Below the pieces are notes generated by a model. The model was not told where the DNA came from and did not search any database. It saw only the letters and a program-made list of their open reading frames with translations. From assembly GCA_003354055.1 (NCBI GenBank), contig PIVQ01000189.1:1-10806 (forward strand): a DNA stretch of 10,806 nt, read 5' to 3'. The DNA comes from Desulfobacteraceae bacterium (GTDB taxonomy: Bacteria; Desulfobacterota; Desulfobacteria; Desulfobacterales; Desulfobacteraceae). Of the stretch, positions 1 to 6,829 are shown piece by piece (the first letter of the stretch is position 1; each line of letters begins with the position of its first letter). The position numbers and the translations under genes were made by a program.

Positions 1-192
1 CAATGCACCATCCATCCGGTAAAACCCTATATGTGCAAAGCCTGGCCATTCATCAAAACCATCATTAAAAATCCTGAAAATTGGGATACCATGGCCAACT
101 CCTGCCCGGGAATGAGAAAAGGAGTTGCCCACAAAGATCTGCAGCGTATTGTTGCCCATGAAAAAGAGCAACTGGACAACAGTTTCAAATAG
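1..192 (+). CDS. YkgJ-family cysteine-cluster protein, C-terminal part
   Basis: This is the last 63 codons of a gene whose 5' end lies outside the window; frame 1 stays open from base 1 to a TAG stop at 190-192. The visible residues include a Cys at position 2, then RP-like 'VKPYMCKAWPF' with a second Cys, then 'SCPGM' with a third. That spacing of cysteines with an aromatic/Pro core and a terminal CPG is typical of the C-terminal half of YkgJ-type zinc/iron-chelating domain proteins. The N-terminal CxxCxxCC cluster expected for the family would lie off the left edge. The biochemical role of the family is poorly defined; metal or Fe-S binding is the usual inference. It lies 178 bp upstream of, and on the same strand as, the following ATPase gene. 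Confidence 0.72.
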   Translation, partial: QCTIHPVKPYMCKAWPFIKTIIKNPENWDTMANSCPGMRKGVAHKDLQRIVAHEKEQLDNSFK

Positions 193-281
193 CCGGCACC
201 CTATCTGAAAAATACTGGAGCCCCCATTGTAGTGTCTGAACGAAAATTGCGGTTTTCGGTCGGGCACTGTGCATTCTTCGG

Positions 282-309
282 TTGACTTCATTGTCTGACA
301 ATTGCTAAT
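282..309 (+). promoter_or_regulatory. possible sigma-70-like promoter for the first ATPase gene
   Basis: TTGACT (282-287) is followed after 16 nt by GCTAAT (304-309), a 4/6 match to the -10 consensus that misses its first two positions. Transcription would start near 316, leaving a leader of about 55 nt. A second AT-rich stretch, TATAAA at 339-344, lacks a good -35. This is a weak prediction by eye. Confidence 0.28.
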
Positions 310-370
310 TAGACATGAACCTAAAAACATGCGCACTATATAAACTGCAAATTGGAGACTGGTACCGGTA

Positions 371-2251
371 TTGAAACCCAAGGGAAATCATAATTTTGAT
401 ACAAATCCCGGCGAAATCGTTTCACTTCTGGTCAAAGAAGGCCTGCTGACCAAAGAGAAAGCCCAGTACGCCATGCGGGTGAGATCCAAGCTGTCACCCG
501 GGAAAACCCTTTTGGATACCCTCAAAGACCTGAAGTACATCGACGAAGACAAAGTCAAAGATGTGTTGCGTAAAAATCATCTTTCCCTTCGCATCGGCGA
601 TCTCATGGTGGAATTCGGGTATCTGCCCCAGGAAAAACTCAACGCGGCCCTGAGTATCCAGAAATCCCAGAAGAACAAACGCCTGGGACAAATCCTCATT
701 GAGAATCAGTATATGAGTGAAAGCGCTTTTATAGAAGCGCTTTCCGTTCAGCTCGGGTTTCCGTTCATAGACCTGTCCATTCAGGATGTAGACAATAAGC
801 TGCTGGAAAACATCCCCATCAAATGGTGCATCTCAAACCATTTTTTACCGGTGCGTAAGGTAAAAGACAGGCCTTTGGTAGCCTTTGCAGACCCCTTTAA
901 CAAGTCGGACATTCGGGGTGCCCAGAAGCTATTCGGTAAAAATTTCATAATGGGCATTGCCTCGCCCAATATGATCGAAAAAAAACTGGAACGTCTGGAC
1001 AGTGGAAATATCAGTACCAGAAGTATCGTGGATGAAAATACCGCCATCGGTATTGTGGAGTCCATTATTGCCAGTGCCATTGACCAGGGGGCCAGCGATA
1101 TCCACATCGAACCTTTTGACGAGCGCCTCCAGGTTCGATTCCGGGTTGACGGCATTCTGGTCCCCTTTAAGATGTTTCCCATCAATGCCGCCTCAATGGT
1201 CGTAGCCAGGATAAAAGTCCTGTGCAAAGCCAATATTGCTGAAAAGAGACGGCACCAGGACGGTAGAATGTCCTTTGGGCACCAGGGCAACTCCTATGAT
1301 CTGAGAACCTCATTTTTCGTGACGGTTTTCGGAGAGAAAATCGTCTTGAGAATCCTGAACCGCATAGATCAGATTATAAAAATAAACGGAATCGGTATGC
1401 AGCCGAAAATGCTGGACCGGTTCAAAAAAGATGTATTAAAGGCCCCATCCGGTGTCCTGATTATTACCGGCCCAACAGGATCCGGAAAAACAACCACCCT
1501 GTACTCCTGTGTCTCAGATATAAGTAACCCCCAGACCAGTATTGTCACTGCTGAAGATCCTGTGGAGTACGTGGTGGAAGGGATCTCGCAGTGTTCCATT
1601 GACGCGGGAATCAACCGGACTTTTGAAGAGACCCTGCGCCATGTGGTTCGTCAAGACCCGGATGTTATTGTTATTGGTGAAATCCGGGACAATTATTCAG
1701 CCGGAGTGGCGGTTCATGCGGCCCTGACCGGCCATAAGGTCCTGACCTCTTTTCACACCGAAGACAGCATCAGCGGATTGATCAGACTGATGAACATGGA
1801 TATTGAGCCCTTTCTCATTTCGTCCACGGTAACCTGTATGTTAGCCCAACGTCTGCTCCGAAAAGTCTGCCCCCATTGCAAGGAAGATTACAAGCCCTCC
1901 CCTGCAGACTTAAAACTGCTGGAGTACGCCCCGGATGAAATGACCAAATATGAGTTGGTTAAAGGCCGTGGATGTCCGATTTGTAACCACACCGGTTACA
2001 AAGGGAGGGTGGCTGTTTTTGAAATGCTGATTCTCAATGAATTTGTCAAAGAGGCCATTCTCAGCTGCCAGTCCAGTTATGAACTCAGAAGAATTGCCAT
2101 TGAAACCACGGGGCTGGTCACCCTGATGGAAGATGCATTATCCAAAGTATCCACAGGTATCACTACTCTGGATGAGACTTTCAGATGCATCCCGAGATTG
2201 ACCCCGCCAAGACCCATTGCAGAGATCAATCGATTGTTAGGAGTTATCTAA
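371..2251 (+). CDS. GspE/PulE/PilB-family secretion or pilus assembly ATPase
   Basis: This is a 626-residue cytoplasmic motor ATPase of the type II secretion/type IV pilus superfamily. The N-terminal third (about 14-210) contains MshEN-like repeated helix pairs; 'IGDLMVEFGYLPQEKLNAAL' and 'LGQILIENQYMSESAFIEAL' show the repeat. The catalytic part has SDIHIEP (243-249), Walker A GPTGSGKT with Lys373, Walker B DPDVIVIGEIRD (429-440, Glu437) and the His box around His462. The tetracysteine zinc site is C500/C503 and C535/C538. All key residues are present, so it should be an active hexameric ATPase. The start is TTG at 371: an in-frame stop at 341-343 limits extension and no ATG lies nearby. A GGAG at 354-357 sits 13 nt upstream, which is rather far. 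The HDOD gene follows 4 nt after its stop. Whether it serves a pilus (PilB), T2SS (GspE) or MshE-like system cannot be told, as no partner genes are visible. Confidence 0.93.
   Translation: MKPKGNHNFDTNPGEIVSLLVKEGLLTKEKAQYAMRVRSKLSPGKTLLDTLKDLKYIDEDKVKDVLRKNHLSLRIGDLMVEFGYLPQEKLNAALSIQKSQKNKRLGQILIENQYMSESAFIEALSVQLGFPFIDLSIQDVDNKLLENIPIKWCISNHFLPVRKVKDRPLVAFADPFNKSDIRGAQKLFGKNFIMGIASPNMIEKKLERLDSGNISTRSIVDENTAIGIVESIIASAIDQGASDIHIEPFDERLQVRFRVDGILVPFKMFPINAASMVVARIKVLCKANIAEKRRHQDGRMSFGHQGNSYDLRTSFFVTVFGEKIVLRILNRIDQIIKINGIGMQPKMLDRFKKDVLKAPSGVLIITGPTGSGKTTTLYSCVSDISNPQTSIVTAEDPVEYVVEGISQCSIDAGINRTFEETLRHVVRQDPDVIVIGEIRDNYSAGVAVHAALTGHKVLTSFHTEDSISGLIRLMNMDIEPFLISSTVTCMLAQRLLRKVCPHCKEDYKPSPADLKLLEYAPDEMTKYELVKGRGCPICNHTGYKGRVAVFEMLILNEFVKEAILSCQSSYELRRIAIETTGLVTLMEDALSKVSTGITTLDETFRCIPRLTPPRPIAEINRLLGVI
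719..744. repeat. perfect 10-bp inverted repeat inside the first ATPase gene
   Basis: GAAAGCGCTT (719-728) and AAGCGCTTTC (735-744) are exact reverse complements separated by the 6-nt loop TTATAG. Each arm is itself nearly palindromic. It lies within codons for about residues 117-125 and no T-tract follows it, so it does not look like an intrinsic terminator. Confidence 0.8.
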
Positions 2252-2255
2252 ACCC

Positions 2256-3101
2256 ATGCCCCCAAAGCCCAGTATCATAGAAATCATCAAACAGCAGATC
2301 AGAAAAGAAGACTCCCTGCCGGTTCTCAATCCAAAGGCGGTGAAAATTCAGGCAGAAGCCACTAAAAGAGACCCTGATTTTGCAGTGCTTGCCAGATTAA
2401 TCCGTATGGACCCGACACTGACCACCCAGATTCTGAAGACGGCAAACTCGCCGTTTTACAAAGGACTGGGTGCTGTGGATACAATCAAAGAAGCCGTTGT
2501 CCGCCTGGGACAAAACGAAATGGTCAACATCATCATGAAGGTGGTACACCAGCAGAATTTCAAATCCCGGAACCCGATGATCCGTTCCTACCAGAACAAG
2601 CTATGGGCCCATTCTGTTTCCTGTGCCATCGGCTCTTTATGGATTGCACGGTACCTTGCCATGGCAGACCTGGTGCCCAAAGCATTTATTGCAGGACTCT
2701 TACATGATATGGGCAAACTATACCTGCTCACAGCCATAGAAAAGATCCTTGAATCAAAAACAGCCAGGTTTAAACCGCCGCCCCAGCTCATCGATAAAAT
2801 TCTGGGCAACCTCCATGCGGCACTGGGATATAATCTGCTGACCAAATGGCATTTGCCGGATCAATACCGGGTCATTGCCAGAGATCATCATGCAGAAGAA
2901 TTTGACCACACGAACCTGCTTTTGATGATCGTAAGAGTTTCAAATGCCGTGTGCAATAAAATGGAAAAAAACGATTTAAACATAGATCTATCCGGAATTG
3001 TCACATCCCGAGAGGCGGATATTCTAGGAATACCCGAGATCGGTGTGGCAGAACTGGAAATTGCCCTGGAAGATGCCCGGGTTAACAGACCGATGAATTA
3101 A
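2256..3101 (+). CDS. HDOD-domain signalling protein
   Basis: This is a 281-residue cytoplasmic protein that is mostly a single HDOD domain (about 20-230), a non-standard branch of the HD superfamily linked to signalling and motility. The opening 'LPVLNPKAVKIQ' followed by a helix with 'IRMDPTLTTQILKTANSPFY' is the classic HDOD start. Metal-type residues remain in part: His119, His150-Asp151 in 'GLLHDMGK', His187 and His211-His212. The final Asp typical of HD hydrolases appears as Asn230 in 'RVSNAVC'. Enzymatic activity is therefore uncertain, and HDOD proteins generally have no proven catalysis. The ATG at 2256 is preceded by AGGAG (2239-2243), 12 nt away and inside the end of the ATPase gene. 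The pair is probably co-transcribed and translationally coupled. It converges on motB, with 82 bp between the stops. Confidence 0.9.
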   Translation: MPPKPSIIEIIKQQIRKEDSLPVLNPKAVKIQAEATKRDPDFAVLARLIRMDPTLTTQILKTANSPFYKGLGAVDTIKEAVVRLGQNEMVNIIMKVVHQQNFKSRNPMIRSYQNKLWAHSVSCAIGSLWIARYLAMADLVPKAFIAGLLHDMGKLYLLTAIEKILESKTARFKPPPQLIDKILGNLHAALGYNLLTKWHLPDQYRVIARDHHAEEFDHTNLLLMIVRVSNAVCNKMEKNDLNIDLSGIVTSREADILGIPEIGVAELEIALEDARVNRPMN

Positions 3102-3140
3102 TTATTTCGCTTAAATGAGGGACATACTCGACTAAGACCG

Positions 3141-3155
3141 GGGGATGGCCTCCCC
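3141..3155. terminator. short GC hairpin between convergent genes, weak terminator candidate
   Basis: GGGGA (3141-3145) pairs with TCCCC (3151-3155) across a TGGCC loop. It lies between the convergent HDOD and motB stops, where a shared terminator would be expected. Neither side has a convincing T-tract (only ATTT follows on the + strand), so an intrinsic terminator is doubtful. Confidence 0.22.
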
Positions 3156-3183
3156 ATTTCAGACTCTCCCCTTAAAACGGCCT

Positions 3184-3999
3184 CTAATTGTTCTGCATAT
3201 CTGCAAACTGTCTGGCAATGCTGTCCCGTTCATAGACAATTTCCACACGCCGGTTCCTTGCCCGTCCCTGTGCCGTATCATTGGTGGCCACCGGGTGATA
3301 CTGGGCATAGCCTTCTGCAGAAACATAATAGGGCGGCACCCCGTTTTTAATCAACAGTCTGACTACGGTGGAGGCCCTGGCACTGGACAATTCCCAGTTT
3401 GAGGGATACTGGGCCGATGAAATGGGTTCTGCGTCCGTGTGCCCCTTAATCTTAACATGGTAAGCCAGCTTGGCTAATACTGTTGCCACCTTCTCAAGGA
3501 TATCCAATCCCTTGTCCGACAGTTTGGTGCCGCCTTCGGCAAAGAGCAACAAATCGGACATGGTAATGACGACACCGTCTTCTGTTTTTGTGACGCTGAC
3601 CTCGCCCCCCAGTTTATTGAACAGAACTAACTCTCTCACCTCGGACACAATGTCCTCCAACTCCTTTTCAATCATCCCGCCCAATTCGTCAATCTGCTGG
3701 TTTTCCGAGGGTTCTTCAGATGGCACGGCATGCATAGTCAAGCCTTCCCGGGTCCCTGATTCCGGAACCGCCTGGGCACCCAATGCACTTCTCAGGGATT
3801 TTACCAACTCCTTATAGGTTTCCTGCTGGGTGGTACTCATCGCAAACAGCAAAACAAAAAAGCACATCAAAAGGGTAACCAGATCGGCAAAAGTTGCCAT
3901 CCATCCTGGAGCACCACTTCGGCCTCCTTTCTTTCCCTCCTCAGGCGGAGGCGCGAGGCTCAACTCCTCTTCTTTGTCTGCGCCGGTATTATCAGCCAT
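3184..3999 (-). CDS. motB: flagellar stator protein MotB (PomB-like)
   Basis: This 271-residue inner-membrane protein of the flagellar stator anchors MotA to peptidoglycan and carries the ion-binding Asp. It starts with a charged cytoplasmic tail (1-31). A single membrane segment follows at about 33-54, 'WMATFADLVTLLMCFFVLLF', with the essential Asp39. Next comes a Gln/Glu-rich periplasmic linker with plug-like helix (about 57-125). An OmpA-type peptidoglycan-binding domain occupies about 145-258, with 'IKGHTDAEP' and 'SSARASTVVRLLIKNG...VSAEGYAQYHPVATN...ARNRRVEI' (split here) as hallmarks. The membrane segment resembles PomB/MotS of sodium motors more than E. coli MotB, so sodium drive is inferred. 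The gene starts 20 nt after the motA stop. No strong Shine-Dalgarno is visible, only AAGAG-like purines, so translation may depend on coupling. It is the last gene of the operon. Confidence 0.95.
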   Translation of the reverse strand: MADNTGADKEEELSLAPPPEEGKKGGRSGAPGWMATFADLVTLLMCFFVLLFAMSTTQQETYKELVKSLRSALGAQAVPESGTREGLTMHAVPSEEPSENQQIDELGGMIEKELEDIVSEVRELVLFNKLGGEVSVTKTEDGVVITMSDLLLFAEGGTKLSDKGLDILEKVATVLAKLAYHVKIKGHTDAEPISSAQYPSNWELSSARASTVVRLLIKNGVPPYYVSAEGYAQYHPVATNDTAQGRARNRRVEIVYERDSIARQFADMQNN

Positions 4000-4019
4000 A
4001 TCTTAGGATCTCTTTTTAA

Positions 4020-4781
4020 TTATTTTTTCTCTTCTTCTTTGGGCTCTGACAGGTAAACCTTGAGCTTATCTTCCATGAGTTTGGGATGCTCCCCCTCCCT
4101 GATGGATAAAATCCCCTCAAAAATAATATTCATATTAATAATTTCCTCTTCATTACGCCCGCTCAGCTTATCGCTCATGGGAATAAAAAAGAGGTTGGCC
4201 AGAACTGCCCCGTAAAATGTTGTAATCATGGCCACAGCCATTTTCGGACCGATAGAAGAGGGGTCATCCAGGTTAGCCAGCATCTGAACCAGACCGATAA
4301 GGGTACCGATCATCCCGAATGCAGGGGCATAAGCCCCCATATTGGCAAAAATCTGGGAGCCTGTATCCAGTCCCTTTTTGGTCAGCTGCATTTTTTTCTG
4401 CATGATTTGTGCAATATCGCCTGTTTTCACCCCGTCCACCGTCATTTGCAGGGCCTGGGCAAGATAGGGATCCGGGGTACTCTGGATGTCACCTTCAATG
4501 GAAAGCAGCCCACCTTTTCTGGCTTTATTTGAAATTTCAACCAAATTGGCAATGATATCTTCGGGGCTTTCTATCTTGAACATGAACACCTTAACGGCCA
4601 CTTTGAACATGCCCAACACAGATGAAAGAGGATAGGCGATCATGACAGCGGCAACGGTTCCGCCCACAACAACCAGGACGGACGGAATATTGATAAACCC
4701 CATAATGCTACCGCCCAGCAAGATGGTCCCCAGCACAAAGCCAATTCCGGAAACAACACCGATAACCGAAGAAATATCCAT
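4020..4781 (-). CDS. motA: flagellar stator protein MotA (PomA-like)
   Basis: This 253-residue polytopic membrane protein forms the pentameric ion-conducting ring around MotB and pushes on FliG. Four membrane segments are visible at about 4-23, 33-52, 147-168 and 180-202, with a large cytoplasmic loop between the second and third. The loop has 'KARKGGLLSIE', holding the conserved basic and acidic residues that contact the rotor. Segments 3 and 4 read 'YAPAFGMIGTLIGLVQML' and 'MAVAMITTFYGAVLANLFF'. Thr160 and Thr187/188 correspond by eye to the threonines conserved in sodium-type PomA (T158, T186). The length fits PomA/MotP (about 250) better than E. coli MotA (about 295). The ATG lies 3 nt after the upstream stop, and an AAAGG within that gene's last codons can act as ribosome binding site, so the two are tightly coupled. 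Membership of the MotA family is near certain; sodium use is inference. Confidence 0.95.
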   Translation of the reverse strand: MDISSVIGVVSGIGFVLGTILLGGSIMGFINIPSVLVVVGGTVAAVMIAYPLSSVLGMFKVAVKVFMFKIESPEDIIANLVEISNKARKGGLLSIEGDIQSTPDPYLAQALQMTVDGVKTGDIAQIMQKKMQLTKKGLDTGSQIFANMGAYAPAFGMIGTLIGLVQMLANLDDPSSIGPKMAVAMITTFYGAVLANLFFIPMSDKLSGRNEEEIINMNIIFEGILSIREGEHPKLMEDKLKVYLSEPKEEEKK

Positions 4782-4784
4782 TTT

Positions 4785-6230
4785 CTAAGCCTTTATGTAA
4801 ACAGTTTCATTCACAGGGTATTCCCTGTTGTATTGTATAATCTTATCGATCGCTTCCCGGGTCAACACGGTATTGGATGTAAACAACTTGGTACCTGTAG
4901 CCGTAAACAATGCCGTACCAAGTTCCATACCCGGCTCAAGCTGGTCAACGCCCACGCCCCTAACCTGAAATGATTCAGCACCCAGGTGCAACACCACATA
5001 CTTCTCAAGCCACCCCACGATCAAAGGATCAAGGCGAACCCCGGCCAATTCTTCCAGAGCCTTCAACAGGGATTCGGTGTCCGTAATATCCGCCCTGTCT
5101 TTAAGGCGCTCCAATTCATCAGCCCCTGCCAGAATTCTTGCAGCCGTAGGGATATATCTGCGCTTTAACCCATCCGGATACCCTGTGCCGTCAGACCACT
5201 CATTTAATGATCGGATAATCTGGGCCACATCTTCAAATCCCGGGCATTGATTCAACAATTGCGCTCCTTTGACCGGATATTGCACCATAAGCGTTTTGTC
5301 ATAGGCAGTTGGCTCATTACACGCTGATTCGTTCCTCGCTGATTTGTTCCTCGTTTTTTTAAGTTTTCCCTCGGTCTGTTGTTTCTCTGCCTGCGCCTGC
5401 GTTTTATCATTTTGAGGCGGATCGGACAGGAAAAGAAGCCCGACTTCATGCAGCATAGCAGCTTTTCGAAGATCCTCCAACTTTTTTTCGTCATATCCCA
5501 TTTCAGTAGCAATAAACGAGGCAATCCGGGCAACCCTTTCGCCATGGCCCTGGTTGGTTTCAACCCGGCGGCGAATCAGATTGTACAAAATTTGCCCAAA
5601 ACCCTCCATATTCAGGGTCATATTTCCCTTAAACCCGGCCAGATTTTCTTTTAAACGCCGGCGTTCCCCGGTCATCTGCTGAATTTGTTTCAGGGCGGCA
5701 TTCAGGCTATTTTTTTCTTCCATCAGCTCTGTTTTCAGTTGCTTTAACTCCAACTTGAAACGATCCAGGTAGTCAAAGGCCCTGGCAAGAGAGGATTCAC
5801 CGGAATACAGCTTTTGCTCAATCTGATTTTTCTTAAGATAAATATCCGCCCGCAACCGGAATCCCCGTATAGAGACCGGCCATTCAACCGTTTCATCAAA
5901 CCCTGCATCCATAAGATCCAGATGTGTTTTCTGATCTGTGTCCGGGGGAACAATGATGAAGAAGGCAGGTAAAAACCGAAACGACTTCTCTTTAAAGGCA
6001 TCTAACCATTCCGTGGCTGTTGCCAGCCAGTTCGACCCTATAGAAAAGGGATCCATGAGAACAATATCCGGCCGCTGAGTTGCCACGGCAGACACCTCCG
6101 AACATGTCTCCAAGACAATCCCGGCGCCTTTTGAAAATTCGTCCTCCGGAAGCCGGGATCCAATATAAAGAATAGAAATCGGCGTACTATCCATCGGCGT
6201 ACCATCCATCGGAGTGTTATCCATGGGCAT
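4785..6230 (-). CDS. degenerate receiver plus degenerate HD-GYP protein
   Basis: This is a 481-residue soluble protein. Residues about 18-135 look like a receiver domain: Asp60 in 'PDIVLMDP' fits the phospho-acceptor, but the N-terminal acidic pair is replaced by 'YIGS' and the Lys of the usual KP motif by Trp ('EWP'). A coiled-coil linker spans about 145-200. Residues about 215-415 match HD-GYP. His229 and the GYP motif (350-352, in 'DGTGYPDGL') are kept, but HD is His261-Glu262, the HP motif is Tyr318-Pro, and the HH pair is Leu342-Asn343. A polar insert of about 45 residues (272-316) with pentapeptide repeats splits the domain. The C-terminal 60 residues, 'LEPGMELGTALFTATGTKLF' onward, match the module often found after HD-GYP or HDOD domains. 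Cyclic-di-GMP hydrolysis is unlikely; binding or scaffolding is possible. It is sandwiched between the HD hydrolase gene (11 nt) and motA (3 nt), suggesting a role in motility. The start is uncertain (ATGs at 6230, 6224, 6209, 6194). Confidence 0.85.
   Translation of the reverse strand: MPMDNTPMDGTPMDSTPISILYIGSRLPEDEFSKGAGIVLETCSEVSAVATQRPDIVLMDPFSIGSNWLATATEWLDAFKEKSFRFLPAFFIIVPPDTDQKTHLDLMDAGFDETVEWPVSIRGFRLRADIYLKKNQIEQKLYSGESSLARAFDYLDRFKLELKQLKTELMEEKNSLNAALKQIQQMTGERRRLKENLAGFKGNMTLNMEGFGQILYNLIRRRVETNQGHGERVARIASFIATEMGYDEKKLEDLRKAAMLHEVGLLFLSDPPQNDKTQAQAEKQQTEGKLKKTRNKSARNESACNEPTAYDKTLMVQYPVKGAQLLNQCPGFEDVAQIIRSLNEWSDGTGYPDGLKRRYIPTAARILAGADELERLKDRADITDTESLLKALEELAGVRLDPLIVGWLEKYVVLHLGAESFQVRGVGVDQLEPGMELGTALFTATGTKLFTSNTVLTREAIDKIIQYNREYPVNETVYIKA
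5322..5351. repeat. 15-bp in-frame tandem repeat in HD-GYP linker
   Basis: Two adjacent 15-bp units (5322-5336 and 5337-5351) differ by one base. They encode RNESA and RNKSA on the minus strand. The preceding 15 bases (5307-5321) encode the related CNEPT and may be a decayed third copy (8 of 15 bases match). Confidence 0.8.
6180..6224. repeat. three 15-bp tandem repeats over the start of the HD-GYP gene
   Basis: Units lie at 6180-6194, 6195-6209 and 6210-6224. The first two differ by one base, and the third differs from the first by three. On the minus strand each unit begins with an in-frame ATG GAT and encodes MD(N/G/S)TP. No strong Shine-Dalgarno precedes any of the ATGs; a GGAT inside each unit is the closest. 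Confidence 0.85.
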
Positions 6231-6241
6231 AAGAAATTTGT

Positions 6242-6805
6242 TTATTCAGAGTAATCACGCGTCCACCATGCATCCCATCGGGTATCCATTATTTCTTCTG
6301 CCATCTGCTTTCCTGTACGGGTTTTCAGACGCCCCATTACAAAGGGCAACCAGTGTTCCGGAGAAGTTGCCCCCGTATCCGCAAGTTTTTTTAATTCCAG
6401 GATAAACGAAATCTGATCGGCATCATTCGCCAGCCGGGCCTCTATTGTCTCACCCTGGTTGAATTCATCAATCAGAGCCTGGATATCAGGTCCGAATGCC
6501 AGTTTCTCTGTCATGTGCCTGACGGCTTTGGTTTCATCCACTGTGTTGTATTTCTTATTTACATAGTTGTGGTCACCGATTCTGGCCTCGGGAACATCGT
6601 GAACCAATGCCATATTCATTAGCTTTTCGCTGTCAATGGTAGGTTCCAATTTTGACATGGTAAAACAAATAAAAGCTGTAGTAAAGCTATGCTCGGCAAC
6701 GCTTTCTGAGCCTGAACCCAGGAATGCATATCCTGACCGATTTAGATCCTTCAGCATCCTGACCTCAAAAAGCAGGTCTGCAATCTTAGTCATTTTCTTT
6801 TCCAT
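6242..6805 (-). CDS. HD-domain hydrolase, YfbR/HDDC2-like 5'-deoxynucleotidase
   Basis: This is a 187-residue soluble protein of the HD_3 branch that includes E. coli YfbR, a metal-dependent 5'-deoxynucleotidase acting on dNMPs. The order of motifs fits. 'LKDLNRSGY' comes near the N-terminus and 'ESVAEHSF' supplies His39. 'MALVHDVPEARIGD' supplies His69-Asp70 and the family Glu73, and 'RLANDADQISFILE' supplies Asp130. The metal ligands are complete, so it should be an active phosphohydrolase; the exact substrate is not deducible. The first ATG (6805) has no visible Shine-Dalgarno. An alternative ATG four codons on (6793) is preceded by GGAAAAG and may be the real start. The gene leads the minus-strand operon. 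The neighbouring stator genes do not explain its nucleotide metabolism role, so it may simply share the promoter. Confidence 0.88.
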   Translation of the reverse strand: MEKKMTKIADLLFEVRMLKDLNRSGYAFLGSGSESVAEHSFTTAFICFTMSKLEPTIDSEKLMNMALVHDVPEARIGDHNYVNKKYNTVDETKAVRHMTEKLAFGPDIQALIDEFNQGETIEARLANDADQISFILELKKLADTGATSPEHWLPFVMGRLKTRTGKQMAEEIMDTRWDAWWTRDYSE

Positions 6806-6829
6806 TTATAGTAATTAACGTAACAAATC

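Noticed and set aside
241..258. Hairpin CGAAAA-ttgcgg-TTTTCG after the YkgJ-family gene
   Set aside because: Stem is only 6 bp and AT-rich with no T-tract afterwards, so it is not a convincing terminator.
263..272. Possible sigma-54 promoter (GGCAC...GC) upstream of the first ATPase gene
   Set aside because: The GG and GC elements are separated by 6 nt instead of the 10 required for -24/-12 promoters.
294..314. GTCT...AGAC inverted repeat around AATTGCTAATT
   Set aside because: Arms are just 4 bp with a 14-nt gap; not distinguishable from chance.
781..1290. Open frame of 169 codons on the minus strand
   Set aside because: It lies wholly inside the first ATPase gene, whose motifs are unmistakable, and its own translation shows no recognisable domain.
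3470..3817. Open frame of 115 codons on the plus strand
   Set aside because: It is antisense to the MotB periplasmic domain; Ser/Asn-rich translation without any family features.
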